Assembly (NCBI GenBank): GCA_029215795.1 | Contig: JARDYH010000002.1 | Location: forward strand, 366,446,973 to 366,510,972 | Direction: 5' to 3' | DNA length: 64,000 nt | DNA from: Anniella stebbinsi | Lineage: Eukaryota > Chordata > Lepidosauria > Squamata > Anniellidae | Shown: positions 1-11,077 of the stretch, piece after piece | How positions within the stretch are numbered: the stretch's first letter is position 1 | How the letters are laid out: each line of letters begins with the position of its first letter | The notes under the pieces: model-generated | Seen by the model: the letters and a program-made list of their open reading frames with translations, nothing else | Database searches by the model: none | Told to the model about the DNA's origin: nothing | Position numbers and translations under genes: made by a program

Positions 1-2070
1 ATTTTTAAAGTTACAAACATGAAGCTTTGCCACTTTGTAGGAGGTACCTTGCGACCTATGTGTGTGAAATTTCAGAAACATAGGTGCTTGCCTTGTGTGG
101 CAATTAATTTTAGAAAAATGGGTAGTAGTGGGGTAAATACAGTTACGCCTCCCATTTTTTTATTTTTAAAGATACAAACAGGAAACTTGGGCACATTACA
201 GGGAACACTTCACTTGATATGTGTGTAAAATTTCAGAAACATTGGTGCTTGCCTGGTGTGGCAATTAATTTTTGAAACAATGAGGGATTCATTGGACAGC
301 ACTTGCCCATAGGGATTCATTGGACAGTACTTTCCCATAGGGAATCATTGCATTGCACTTTCCCATAGGGAATCATTGCATTGCACTTTCCCATAGGGAA
401 TCATTGCATTGCACTTTCCCACTGAGAAATACAGTTATGCCTCCCACATTTTTATTTTTGAAGATACAAACAGGAAACTTGGGCATATTGTAGAATGGTT
501 AGGGATAGTTATCTGTGAGAAATTTCAGAAAGATTGGTGCATGCGTTTTGTGGCAATTAATTTTTTAATAAATACCCAGGAATGCCTATAACTTTGTCAT
601 TTTTAAAGTTACACACATGAAACTTTGCCACATTGTAGGTGGTACCTTGGGACCTATGTGTGTGAAATTTCAAAAACGTAGGTGCTTGCCTTGTATGGCA
701 ATTAATTTTAGAAAAATGGGTAGTAGTGGGGTAAATACAGTTATGCCTCCCATTTTTTTAGTTTTGAAGATACAAACAGGAAACATGGGCACATTACAGG
801 GAACACTTCACTTGATAGGTGTGTAAAATTTCCGAAAGCTGGGTCCAGGCATGTGGTGGCAATTGATTTTTGAAACAATGAGGAAAGAAACGCCTATACC
901 TTTTTTATTTTAAAAGTTAGAAGTCTGAACATTGCTCACTTTGTAGATGGGTTAGGGGTAGATATGTGTCAGAAATTTCAGAATGATAGGTCCAGGCATT
1001 TGATGGCTATGGAATTTTTAGATTAAATGTTTCAAAAAATGTTCCACAGAGGCCAGGTCTTCCTTTCCTCCCCCTCCCGCTTCCCGCAAAGAAAAGGAAA
1101 CACTGTCTCGGCTCGATCCCTTTGATCCTTGCTAGTATCCATTACAGGGCTCGTGTCTGCTTGAGTAAAAAGTGAAAGTAGGAAAGCAGAGGTACCTCCT
1201 ACAATGTGGCAAAGTTTCATGTGTGTAACTTTAAAAAGACAAGAGAGTGTTTCCTTTTCTTCGCGGGAAGCGGGAGGGGGAAGAGGGGAAGACCGGGCCT
1301 CTGTGGAAATTTTTTTGAAACATTTTATCTAAAAATTCCATAGCCATCAAATGCCTGGACCTATCATTCTGAAATTTCTGACACATATCTACCCCTAACC
1401 CATCTACAAAGTGAGCAATGTTCAGACTTCTAACTTTTAAAATAAAAAGGTTATAGGCGTTTCTTTCCTCATTGTTTCAAAAATTAATTGCCACACAAGG
1501 CAAGCACCAATGTTTCTGAAATTTTACACACATATCAAGTGAAGTGTTCCCTGTAATGTGCCCAAGTTTCCTGTTTGTATCTTCAAAACTAAAAAAATGG
1601 GAGGCATAACTGTATTTACCCCACTACTACCCATTTTTCTAAAATTAATTGCCACACAAGGCAAGCACCTATGTTTCTGAAATTTCACACACATAGGTCC
1701 CAAGGTACCTCCTACAATGTGGCAAAGTTTCATGTTTGTAACTTTAAAAATGACAAAGTTATAAGCATTCCTGGGTATTTATTAAAAAATTAATTGCCAC
1801 AAAACGAATGCACCAATCTTTCTGAAATTTCTCACAGATAACTATCCCTAACCATTCTACAATGTCCCCAAGGTTCATCCTTCTATCTTTAAAAATGAAA
1901 AAGTTATAGGCGTTTTTGTAAAACAATACTTGGCTATGGGAAAAAGCATTCAAAATGGCGTCCGATCCGGATCGGACATCTGGTCCGATCCGATCCGATC
2001 TGATCCAACCCCCCAGGTCCGATTCCGATCCGCTATCCGATCCGATCCGGGGGGTCAGTGCACATCCCTA
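1..2070. mobile_element. hAT-type foldback element, right part (left end outside window)
   Basis: Two inverted arms face each other around a centre near 1040-1260; for example the stretch ending at 1035 recurs inverted from about 1315. The arms are built of degenerate repeats containing phrases such as CCTATAACTTTGTCATTTTT and GTGTGGCAATTAATTTT. The right end has a GATCC-rich block (1950-2050) and finishes TGCACATCCCTA at 2070, the same terminus as 34413-37268 and 13847-28763. No coding capacity was seen. The left terminus and left target duplication lie upstream of base 1. The adjoining 8 bp on the right are CTTAGGAC. Confidence 0.85.
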
Positions 2071-3255
2071 CTTAGGACTGTAGCTACAGCTTCTCGGGTA
2101 GTAGTATCATATAGACCTCCATCACACCTAATTTCCCCCCCTGGTTTGCCTCCGTGTTGTTGTTTTTTACCTTTCACTTGAATATCTGCTCTTTCGCTCC
2201 TTCGCTCTTCCACTCCCTCCAGTCAGGTCCTGTCAGATGAGCACTTCAACCAGCCCGCTTTTGTGCTGGGCAAAAATGGAACGACCCTTTAGTCTGGCAC
2301 TTTGGGGGCATCGAGAGAGTACAATTCTGTCTCTGCAGAGATTCAGCTGTTGTATGGTTTTTAAAACCACTTTGGAGCCTGGGATGCAAGGTTTGGGTTG
2401 AATATTGAGGCTTGGAGCCAGCTGCTGGGAGAGATCGCTTTTCCCTGCCAGGACCTGATGCAATCCATTCAAGCCCCCAGTTCCTTTAAAACTGCACGGA
2501 GGCTTAGGGCACATTGAATGTGCTTAGGAAAAATAATCCAGACTTTTGGCATTCTAGGAAAGGCTGGGGAAGAGGTGGGGTGTCAGCAGGACAGGCACGG
2601 CGTCATGTGAGTACCATGCTGCAAATCTGCACACCAGGCATGGCGAGAGTGCGCTCAATCGCTGGTGTGACGGAGCTCGTAGATCCCTGGACCGCAATTA
2701 TTTGATTCATCTCTGTGGTACAAGGGGCTGGGGGCCTAAGCAAGCAACTCTGCCTGAGCCTCACCCCCCCCACACACACACACACACCTCACTGGGGGAA
2801 GTGGAGGTAATGCCATTGGCGTGACATGCAGTGCGGTCATAAGGATCACTGATAGAAAGTATGTGACGTGCTATTATTAACTCCTCAAAGTGTTAGATCA
2901 ATGGTAGGGGCAAACTACATAGCTTCGAACTATTGCGGTTAATAATGACTCGACACCTTCTTCTCAAAAACAGGAAAGCTGCTTTGCATATGGGCAGGGG
3001 GAATTTGAAGTACGGAAATGGGCAGGAGGGGTGCTTCACCCTTACCCTGGCCCCTGTTTCCCTGTTCTCGATTGCCCCCTCCCAGAGCTTCCCCCTGTAA
3101 ATGTTTGCTAGGGCAGGTTGCGGGGGGGGGGGGGAATGTTTTACTTTAAGCTAGACTGGGATCTCCCACGTGATACCTGTGGGCATCCATTTGCCCATGG
3201 CCACCTCTCTCGACACCCACCTGCTCCTCCTGATTTTAATATTGTTTTTTAAGAT
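2071..3255. other. Non-coding stretch, nothing recognised except a CA tract
   Basis: There is no exon with a credible acceptor and donor and no domain-like reading frame. A short (CA)n tract lies near 2771-2787 and a poly-G run near 3121-3134. This is either an upstream intron or 5' flanking DNA of the MAM/VWD gene. Confidence 0.5.
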
Positions 3256-3259
3256 TTAA

Positions 3260-3850
3260 AAGAATAATAATAATAATAATTGGGAGGTTGACATGTTACC
3301 AAGGGGTTGTCTATATGCTCTGGAAGCCCGGAGGTGGCTTCGTGGTGGTGCTGCATCAACACAGCAGCCACCTCAAAGCCATCGTGGGGCTTTCCAGGGA
3401 AGCCCCACATTTTAAAAGTTGGGGATTTACCCCGGCTTTTCAGGATGGAGCGAAGCAAACACACCTCGCTCCATCCTCTATGCAGAGGTGCAGCTGGGCA
3501 GATGGCAACCCCTGAGTGGTTGCCGCCCACCCAGGCAGAGGACAGCAGGTGGGCTGGTGAGCCAAATGGCCACCGGAATGCCCATGTGTTGGCTTCGGTG
3601 TGGGGAGAAGAGCCAGATGTTTCCTTTTTGCAGAGGAGCATGTAAATGTTGGCTTCTCAGTTGTCTGCACAATTGCTACATAAGGGGGTAACGGGGGGGG
3701 AGCCAGGGGGGATGGGGGGCTGTAAACCCTGCACTCATTCCTTGGTGTGGGGATTACCCAGCGCAGCCCCAGAGGAGGGAAAACGTGGGGTTTTGGAGGG
3801 ATGCGGCACCAATGCGATACTGTCAAGACACCCCCCCCCCCAAGTGTTTT
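3260..3850. repeat. Hairpin-rich repeat, possible MITE
   Basis: It contains inverted pairs such as GGAGGTGGCTTCG..CACCTCAAAGCC and GTGGGGCTTTCC..GGAAGCCCCAC. The order of motifs (gene-free hairpins around TTCG(G/T)..GCTGC, then GTTGGGG and CCGGCTTTT) resembles the segment at 8220-8345. No terminal repeats or target duplication could be fixed. Confidence 0.4.
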
Positions 3851-3883
3851 GTGGAGCGTTTTAAGTTTTAGAGCTCTGCCTTG

Positions 3884-4319
3884 TACTTAGGTTCTTGAAC
3901 AAATTACTTTTTTTTTTTTTAGTCTCACCAGTTTGCCTTCTGGGAAATGAGTTTTCACAGCCATTGTATGAATGGACAAGCCCCACCCAATGGCAACCAT
4001 TTTGTGAGAGCACCCACAACACTCTCCCTCCAGGAAGAAGGGGATATGCTCCTTGAAGATGTTCACCAGAATTCCCTTCCCCCCACCCCTGCGACAGCTG
4101 CTTTCTTTAAAAAGGAGGTGTTGGTGTTCTTGCAACAGAATGGGGACAGCAAGGAGTATACGGCCTCTATCAATGTTACAATGAAAGTTTCTGAAATGGC
4201 ACACAGGCGTGGGGGGTATAGGGGTTCAGGCTGGCCAAGCATTGAAGCTGAGCGCTTCAGGGAATCTCTTTCGATCCCAATTCAACAACTTGCTAGCAAC
4301 TGTGAATTTCTAGTGAAAT
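3884..4319. other. Unrecognised non-coding stretch
   Basis: An open frame of 124 codons (3947-4321) is present, but it has no recognised domain, codes through what looks like dispersed-repeat sequence and has no splice context. It is treated as non-coding. Confidence 0.4.
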
Positions 4320-4657
4320 AAACTTTATTTATTTAATTAATTAAAAATATTTCCTGGCCACCTTCCAGGATCCCCAGCAAGGCTGTGTAAAACAGTAACA
4401 TTCATATAATAAAACAACAATGGCCTAAAACAAAACCTACAACACACAACTGCAGCTAAAGCCCAGTCCAATAATCAGGGGACAGCCAAAGCAAAGTAGT
4501 CAGTTTTCAGGGCTTTCCTAAAAGCCTGCAATGATGGGGCTTGGTGGACTGCCAATGGCAACTCATTCCAGAGGTGTGGGGCCACTGCAGAAAAGGCCCT
4601 GAAAAGACCTCAAGTCTCTGCACTTTTCTGAGCATCAGCCACCCCTGTCCCTGCCTT
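4320..4657 (-). mobile_element. L2-like LINE 3' fragment
   Basis: The order is TTTATTTA tail, then CCTGGCCACCTTCCAGG, and GGGCTTTCC..AAGCCTGCAATG, then CATTCCAGAGGTGTGGGGCC and AGAAAAGGCCCT. This is a diverged match to the minus-strand 3' part of the LINE at 21790-23257 (TTCCACAATTGGGGAGCC and AGAAGGCCCTCTC). It is truncated at its 5' side by, or just before, the hAT insertion at 4666. Confidence 0.6.
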
Positions 4658-4665
4658 GTTCCAAC

Positions 4666-5723
4666 TAGGGATGTGCACGGACACCCGGATCGGATCGGGA
4701 CCCGGATCGGGACCTCCAATTTTGTCATGGATCAGTTCGGACAAAATCGGAGGCCCCCCGGACCGGATTGAGTCCGATCCCGATCCAAAAATCGTAAATT
4801 TTTGGATCGGCCGCCATTTTTTTCCCCATAGACTTGCATTGCAATGCAAGTCTATGAGGAAAAAATGGTGGCGGGTGGGTGAGGGAGGGCCTAACTCCCT
4901 CCCCCCCGGGGCTGTCTGCTGTGGACGGCCCCGGCAGGTAAGCCCCCTCCCCCACGCTCCCTACCCCCCCTGGGGCCGTCTGCTTCCATCCGCGGGCGCC
5001 TGCGGGCGCCCGCGGATAGAAGCGGACGGCTCCGGGGGGGTAAGCCCCCTTCCCCGCCACTGCTTACCTGTTAGGGCCGTTCGCTCCCGTCTGGCGCCGG
5101 CGGCTACTGCCAGCCAGCTTTGCGGCTTGCTCTAGAGTAGCGCGCCGGGTGATCACCCGGCGCGCCTCCCTGGAGCAGGCCGCGGAGCCCGCTGGTAGTA
5201 GCCGCCGGCGCCGGATGGGAGCGGACGGGCCGGGAAGGTAAGGGCCCCCCTCCTCCCCTCCGCGCGCCCCCTGCTTACCTTCCCGGCCTGTCCGCTCCCG
5301 TCCGGCGCCGGCAGCTACTACCAGCGGGCTCCGCGGCCTGCTCTAGAGTAGCGCGCCGGGTGATGACATCACCCGGCGCGCCACCCTGGAGCAGGCCGCG
5401 GAGCCCGCTGGTAGTAGCCTCCGGCGCTGGATGGGAGCGGACGGGCCGGAAAGGTAAGGGCCCCCCTCCTCCCGCCCCCTCCTCCCCCCCGCTGTCCACT
5501 TTCATCGGCGGGCGCCCGCTGGCACCCAGCAATGGAAGCGGCGGTGGGCGCCAGTGGGCGCCCGCCGATCCGCCGATCCGCCGAACCGGTTCGGAGCCTT
5601 TTCAGACCGGTTCGGATTGGATCGGCCGATCCAGCTGTCGAATCGGAAATCAGATAATTTATCTGATTTCCCACTGGACCGGACTCGGATCATGGATCGG
5701 GTCCGATCCAGTGCACATCCCTA
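4666..5723. mobile_element. hAT non-autonomous element (GC-rich palindromic type), TSD GTTCCAAC
   Basis: It begins TAGGGATGTGCAC and ends GTGCACATCCCTA, flanked by the perfect 8-bp duplication GTTCCAAC at 4658-4665 and 5724-5731. The interior has GATCC-type subterminal blocks and a hairpin around GACTTGCATTGCAATGCAAG (4829). Two large palindromes are centred near 5155 and 5366, the second with GGGTGATGACATCACCC at its core. No transposase. The 8-bp duplication and TIR place it in the hAT superfamily; mobilisation by the transposase at 15593 is an inference. Confidence 0.9.
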
Positions 5724-5929
5724 GTTCCAACCTTCCACTGACCTCCTAGTTTTTACTATCTTCTTCCAGTCTTCCAAATTTCCTTCATCTTCCATATGAA
5801 CACTGTTTCTATCACTCCTCCTACTCCTCCATGTCCTGCTTGTGAGCTTTTCCGAAGCACCTGTTTCGCTGTTGCTGAATGACAGCCAGAGCTTGACTAG
5901 ATGGACCAGGGTTGCCACCCAAGAAGGCA

Positions 5930-6345
5930 AGTCTTAGGGCAATGTTCCGATCTCACGCTGCTCATCCAGGTGCCTGCCTCACCACAAGGCCTCCTGAACC
6001 TCACAAAGCTCATGTCGTCTGCACTTCCATGGCTGCCCCTCACCTATGCTGTGTGGCAACTTTGGCACACTCTCCCTAGGGCAGATCAATGGGCACCAGC
6101 TTCACAGCCCTTTCCGTGCCAGGTGGAGGCATTTTTATTGGCCCAGGCATTTCAAATTGGATGGTTGTTTCTGCCTTCCTTATAGTTTTATGGTTCTGTT
6201 GCCTCTCAGTTAATTGCTATATGAAATGTGCTGTGTTGTTTTTATTATGTTGAGTTGTTTTTATGATATCGTGTTTTTATTTGTCTATTTTAATCATTTC
6301 ATTACTGTTCGCCACCCTGAAACTCAAGGTGATGGATGGTCTAGA
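5930..6345 (+). mobile_element. LINE 3'-end-like fragment
   Basis: The frame CTCCATGGCTGCCCC..CAACTTTGGCACACTC is followed by a T-rich 3' UTR (TGTTTTTATTATGTTGAGTTG) and GCCACCCTGAAACTCAAGG, the usual layout of an L2/CR1-type LINE tail on the plus strand. The family assignment is tentative. Confidence 0.4.
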
Positions 6346-6588
6346 AACTCCTGAAGTGTGTTTGTGTGTGTGTGTCCTATATCACAGTGAAAATAGCATT
6401 GATAGAAAAACCACCTAATCCACTTATGTCTCCCTCAGCAGGGTAGACAGCAGAGAACCAGCGACCGATTTGGGGATCTGGGCTCCTGGTACAGGTAGGC
6501 ATCTATCCCGTGGTGAATGGCTCTTGCGCCTGCCCTGGTGCCCATAGGGCAGCACACCTCCATATCTCATGATGTCTCCTTGTTTCAG

Positions 6589-6738
6589 ACTACCTGGCCA
6601 GGTGTGACTTCAACAACAACTCCCAACCCTTTTGCGACTGGACACAAACCTGTGGATCCCACCAAGGATCCTGGATTCGGACTAAACATGCCACACCTAC
6701 GCCTGGGACGGGGCCAGATGGCGATTACCCAGATGGAA
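6589..6738 (+). CDS. MAM domain (upstream copy), exon 1 of 3
   Basis: The 150-nt exon lies between TTGTTTCAG and GTAAGTG, phase 1 in and phase 1 out. It reads (D)YLARCDFNNN..PFCDWTQTC.., the conserved opening of a MAM domain (Cys-Asp-Phe, then C-x-W-x-Q). Length and phase are identical to the MAM exon 1 of the repeated blocks (45316-45465), which fixes both boundaries. It needs a G from an upstream exon to complete its first codon. That exon is not identified with confidence; see the candidate near 6442. Confidence 0.9.
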
Positions 6739-6860
6739 GTAAGTGCTGGCTTCTGTTGCAGCTCATAAAATGCACATCAAATTGGGAGGGGGAGGAATAG
6801 GGATGGAAACTTCCGGTTTTTATTTGATCACCTTTCCACTGTTTGCAGCATTTACACAGA

Positions 6861-7086
6861 GGCTCAATTCGGACGACACGATAGTCAATGGAGGGGTAAT
6901 AATAAACTTTACAGTTGTTCATCTAGGGGGTACTCCCCACACAACATGGTAATAAATAATCAACTGTGGTGTGGATGAGGATCAGCGCTGAGTTGACTAT
7001 GGCAGCATTTGGACAACACAATAGTCAAAACAACTGACGATTGTTTCCCCCACATCAGTTGTTTATTGTGTCATCCGAATTGAGCC
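6861..7086. mobile_element. Small MITE with ~28-bp terminal inverted repeats
   Basis: The left end GGCTCAATTCGGACGACAC is matched at the right end by the reverse complement of GTGTCATCCGAATTGAGCC. It is about 226 bp, with no coding sequence. The target duplication is unclear, so the superfamily is not assigned. It lies 122 bp downstream of the first MAM exon. Confidence 0.7.
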
Positions 7087-7124
7087 AGAATCTCTCTGTG
7101 CTTCTTTGTGGCCCCCTCTGTTGT

Positions 7125-7280
7125 TGTTTTTTAACTGCCCCCCCTGGATGGTTTAAATAATATGTAGTTTGTTTTTAGGCTTTTACGGTTTTAAGTTTTG
7201 TATATTGGTTTTTAAATGTTAAATGCTTTTAATTTTTGTAAACCGCCCAGAGAGCTTTGGCTATGTAATAATAATAATGG
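7125..7280 (+). mobile_element. L2-like LINE 3' terminus
   Basis: GTAAACCGCCCAGAGAGCTT and GGCTATGTAATAATAAT are the usual 3' end of the LINE seen inverted at 21790-21870 (GCTCTCTGGGCGGTTTACAT). Confidence 0.6.
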
Positions 7281-7735
7281 ACTATACAGAAAGACACAAT
7301 ACAGCTGCAAAAATAATTCACCAACAACTGGCCATCAAATTCAACCTTATCAAACAACCTTCTATACATATTCACCTGAAACAATCTTGGAAAATGCAGA
7401 TCATAAAATATACTGGGACAGAACAATTGATATGGACAAGACAATACCATGCAACTGACCAGACCTAACAGTCATAGACAAAAAAGAAAAACACACATAC
7501 CTCATCAAGGTAGCAATACAGAAAGGCAAAAATGTTGTTGAAAAGGAAGAGGAAAAGAGAGACAAATATACACCACTGGCCATGGAAGTCAAAGAACTAT
7601 GGCAACAGGAAAAGGTCACAATTATTTCGTTAATCACATCAGTCACAGGCATCACATCAAAACATAATTTTAAAAAACCTCCAGAAACTGGGCCTACCAA
7701 AACACATCCACACCAACATCCAGAAAGCAGTCATG
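7281..7735 (+). mobile_element. R4/Dong-like LINE, C-terminal ORF fragment
   Basis: Read with frame breaks, the plus strand gives peptides such as DRTIDMDKTIPCN, DKKEKHTYLIKVAIQ, EVKELWQQEKVTII and LGLPKHIHTNIQK. These resemble the region downstream of the reverse transcriptase in R4/Dong-clade elements. It is truncated at both ends and contains stops, so it is a dead copy. The clade is assigned from remembered family character, not by search. Confidence 0.5.
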
Positions 7736-7739
7736 GCCC

Positions 7740-8370
7740 CTGTCGTGACAGTGGTGCGTTGGCGCCGGGATGCCTTGGGCGCTCGGCCTCCTTCCTGGCA
7801 TCTGCATGGGAAGGAGCGCAAGTGCGGAGTTGACGCCATACCGAGCACCGGGGAGGGGAGAGGAACGAGGCAGCCAGGGGGGAGGAAGGGAGGGACGTGA
7901 ACCGGCTCACATCCCTCTGGCTGCCTCGTTCCTCTCCCCTCCCCGGTGCTCAGTGCGACACAGCAGCAACTCCGCACTCGGGAGAAACGGGGCAGCGAGA
8001 GGGAGGTCAGAGGGAGGTGAGCTGGTTTGGGTGCCATGCGCCCCTCTCTTCCTCCCCCTCCGGCTGCTCCGTTCCTTCCCTCTTTTACATAAAAAATGGG
8101 GGAAAGGAACGGGGCAGCCGGAGGGGGAGGAAGAGTGGGACGCACACGGCGCTCAAACTGGCCCTCCTCCAGCTGATGACGACCAATCAGCTGTCGCCAT
8201 TGGCTGTGCAAGCTCCGCAGGAAAAAAAAAGTCGGGGTAAGTGCCCGACTTTTTTACAGCGAGGTTTAGGGGTTTTGGCCCTGGATGGCTTCGGAGTGGC
8301 GGCTGCGTCATGTGCATCACCTGCCGCCACTCCGAAGCCACCGCGGGGAAAAGCTCCCATCTAGAGGTAC
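7740..8370. repeat. Nested-hairpin GC-rich repeat
   Basis: Three inverted pairs follow one another. GGGAGGGGAGAGGAACGAGG at 7850 pairs with its complement near 7925. CCTCCCCCTCCGGCTGC at 8054 pairs with GCAGCCGGAGGGGGAGG near 8115. CTTCGGAGTGGCGGC at 8290 pairs with GCCGCCACTCCGAAG near 8323, and AAAAGTCGGG pairs with CCCGACTTTT around 8238. No coding sequence. It is partly related to 3260-3850. Confidence 0.55.
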
Positions 8371-8489
8371 CCATACTTAAAACATGCTCAATTGTCAGGA
8401 AATTCCTGAATCTGTAAAAGGCAGCATGATTTGGCAAAGCCCGTCCTGTCCGTCTAGAAAAACCGCCACGAGCGAGAAAGAGATGAAAG

Positions 8490-8504
8490 AAGAAGAAGAA
8501 GAAG

Positions 8505-8534
<30 letters not shown>
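8490..8534 (+). repeat. (GAA)n microsatellite
   Basis: About 15 uninterrupted GAA units. Confidence 0.95.
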
Positions 8535-8538
<4 letters not shown>

Positions 8539-9169
8539 CGATGTCAGACTCACACAGTGCCTATGGTTCGCCTAAGCTATTTTCTGTGGTCTTCTAGGCA
8601 TCCCTTCCCTCCCTCCCCCTCTCAAGTGCCACATGGCAAGAACTTCCTTGATGGCTGCAGAAACAGTGCCCACCAGGCAGCGTTACACAGTGTGACATCC
8701 GGTTCCATGTCTTTTGGTTCTCCCCCAGGTGTGGGCGGCCTCAGGTTGAGCAGAAGACTAGTTGGAGATGTAGGCAGTGGGGAGGGGAGGAAGAGCCCCG
8801 TTAGTCCTTCCTTCCCAGCCATTGGCCCACTCAGGATCCCCCCCCCCCACACACACACACCCAGTTGTTGCCTTCAGAGACAAAAGGTGCAAATCACCGC
8901 ATCTTTTACTTCTCAGATAGAAAAGCAGCCGGCCGGCTCCCTTTTCCCCCCATCTCTCCCCCTGGTCCTCTGTTCTGCTCAACCTGAACCCAACTGCAGG
9001 CATCTAGTGCAGGTCAGCTGTTTGCAAGGCCACCTTTGTAATAGTGGCACAGAATGCCCTGCACCCACCAGACACCTAGAGCGAAAGTTTTATAACCATG
9101 CACATAGGTGTGGGAACAAGGAGATCATTGATCCTGGCTGCTGATGCAGAGATTTCAAAGAGTCTGTTT
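8535..9169. other. Non-coding intron stretch
   Basis: Low-complexity C and CA tracts lie at 8837-8860. A long open frame here (8557-9144) has no recognised domain. Two stretches repeat in inverted or direct form (CTCAGGTTGAGCAGA near 8740 and CTGCTCAACCTGAAC near 8975), suggesting another degenerate foldback repeat. Confidence 0.4.
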
Positions 9170-9440
9170 CCACGCACAATTCAAAAGGCTGATTATGACC
9201 TCTAAAGCCCCATATAGCTGGGGACCAGGCTACTGGAAAGACCAAATTTTCCCATACAAATCTTCCTAGGTTTTCATAACTTCTGAGGAGGCCCTTCTCT
9301 TGGTCCTGCTGCCATCAGAGGCATGTTTAGTGCAGGGCCTTCTCGGTGGCTGCTCCCAGGCTCTGATACACCCTGCCAAGAGAAACTCAGTTGCCCCCCA
9401 TCTCTGCTCTCCTTTTGCTGGCAGGCAAAGATGTAAGATT
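9170..9440 (+). mobile_element. LINE 3'-end fragment
   Basis: The plus strand reads CCTCTAAAGCCCCATATAGC.., GGACCAGGCTACTGGAAAGA, GAGGCCCTTCTCTTGGTCCT and GGCCTTCTCGGTGGCTGCTC. This is a well-known reptile/mammal LINE tail layout in which the peptide 'lkal..lgp.yl' is the last coding part. It is diverged, with no intact ORF. Confidence 0.55.
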
Positions 9441-9751
9441 AAAACATTAAAAACAATATACAAAATATAAAAACATAAAACAGATAGTATATACAAAGGC
9501 AATATAAGTCTAAAAACAGCCATTAAGCTGTCAACCAAACCTAAAACATATCTACACTATCCTGCCCATCCAACTGTGTCTGGGACCAAACCATAGCAGC
9601 CCATCTATATGCATTTTCAGCATCTAAGGGATTAAGCACCTTTGCCAAAGCCAGTTTCTCTGTCTCTGTAAGAAGCCTAGAAATGGTCTCCATGACTTTC
9701 CTCCTCCTGGGGGCTGGAGGGACCTGCACTACAGTTGGAATAATGGACTCA

Positions 9752-9991
9752 AGCTACAGGACGCCAGATTCCAGCTAGACATCAGGAAAAACGTCCTGAC
9801 TGTTAGAGCAGTATGACAATGGAACCAATGACCTAGGGAGGTGGTAGGCTCTCCCACACTAGAGGCCTTCAAGAGGCAGCTGGACTGGCATCTGTCAGGG
9901 ATGCTTTAAGGTGGATTCCTGCATTGAACAGGGGGTTGGACTGGATGGCCTTATAGGCCCCTTCCAGTTCTACCATTCTATGATTCTATGA
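9752..9991 (+). mobile_element. CR1 LINE 3' end
   Basis: GGGGGTTGGACTGGATGGCC, then CCCCTTCCAGTTCTACC, then ATTCTATGATTCTATGA. The CR1 family is known for this 3' end and its short ATTCTATG direct repeats. Plus strand, 5' truncated. Confidence 0.85.
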
Positions 9992-10440
9992 ACTTCTTCC
10001 TAAACAGTTTCTTCCACCGCAGTCTCCCCCTCATCTGTTATCTCTTAAGGTGCTAGAGTTCTCCTACATTTTATCTGCTTTTTAAAAGGTGTGTCAGGCT
10101 CTGTAGTAATGGTCGAGGTTTCTGCTCGTAGGCTCTTCCACATACTTACAGCGTCATCAGACGAGCATTTTATCGCACGCTCGTTACTCCCCACTTACAG
10201 GTGTTTGCAGGTCCTTTGGACGACGACATCCGCCTCCCATGTGTCTCTCGCTCCATCTTGCCTTCTTTAGGTCTCAAAATAGCTCAAGGGTGCCAGGTGC
10301 TGTTCCCAAGAACTATCAGCCAGATGTTTCCAGAGAGCCGGCTAGCAGCACATGGAGGACCGAACCCTCACCCATTCGGTGCCTCCCAGCAGCTGTATTC
10401 AGAGCCAATTGACACGTTGTACTAATAGTTTGTGTAGCAT
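9992..10440. other. Non-coding intron stretch
   Basis: No exon, recognised repeat or RNA gene was seen. Confidence 0.4.
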
Positions 10441-10752
10441 GTAGCTGAGGCTTGACTTACTTTCTACTCTACACGTGGCTCCAATTTGGATCAGGACCAC
10501 AGCGCTCCAGGAGCATTAAACCTTCCCCCCACCCATTCCCCCCCAAAAAAATTCCATCCCCTGTGGGGGTTGGACAAAAAGATTCCACTGGATTCGATGG
10601 AGGATTTTTCCTTTTTTTTTTAAACTCCTCCACAGGGGGTGAAGAGTGAGGGTGGAAGTTTAACCCTCCTCTCTCAAAGCATCATGTTCCTGATCCGAAT
10701 CAGGGCTGCTTATGCTAATACCAGAGTAAAAGGTAGGTCAAGCCTCAGCTAC
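10441..10752. mobile_element. MITE with ~30-bp terminal inverted repeats
   Basis: The left end GTAGCTGAGGCTTGACTTAC is mirrored by the right end GTAGGTCAAGCCTCAGCTAC, with an inner TTTCTACTCT and AGAGTAAAAG pair. It is 312 bp with no ORF. An internal inverted CTGATCCGAATCAG and TTGGATCAG pair is also present. The target duplication is unresolved. Confidence 0.7.
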
Positions 10753-10882
10753 ACACAATACAATGAGCGTAATTAGTTTGGCCCTCAGAGGTAGACTTCC
10801 TCTGAACATGGAGGTTCCATTATCTGGCCAATGACCATTGATAGACTCTATCCAGCAGCAGCACTTTACATAATCCTCTTTT

Positions 10883-11034
10883 GCATAAGAACATAAAACA
10901 AGTCCTGTGTAATTGGATCAAAGTGGTCCCATTCCATCCAGGCTGCTGCTTCCAAAATTGGCCAGCCAGAGACTCTGGGGGAGTCCACAAGCAGAGCAAG
11001 AAGGCAATAGGTCCCGCTGTTAGGAAGTATAGAC
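10883..11034 (-). mobile_element. CR1/L3-like LINE fragment
   Basis: CATAAGAACATAA.., CCATCCAGGCTGCTG, GCCAGCCAGAGACTCTGGGG and CCACAAGCAGAGCAAGAAGG follow the reverse strand of the common amniote repeat that ends '..GGGCTCTTCTTATGTTCTTATG'. A second diverged piece lies at 12175-12330. Confidence 0.5.
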
Positions 11035-11035
11035 A

Positions 11036-11037
11036 TG

Positions 11038-11077
<40 letters not shown>
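11036..11077 (+). repeat. (CAT)n microsatellite
   Basis: About 14 CAT units. Confidence 0.95.

Noticed and set aside
1..2070. Short ORFs with recurring MKLCHIVGGTLGPMCVKF-type peptides (also 34.5-37.1 kb and 14-14.6, 28-28.6 kb)
   Set aside because: They are translations of transposon arm repeats, present in both orientations of each foldback. Not genes.
3947..4321. 124-codon ORF
   Set aside because: No recognised domain, no promoter or splice evidence, and surrounded by repeat debris.
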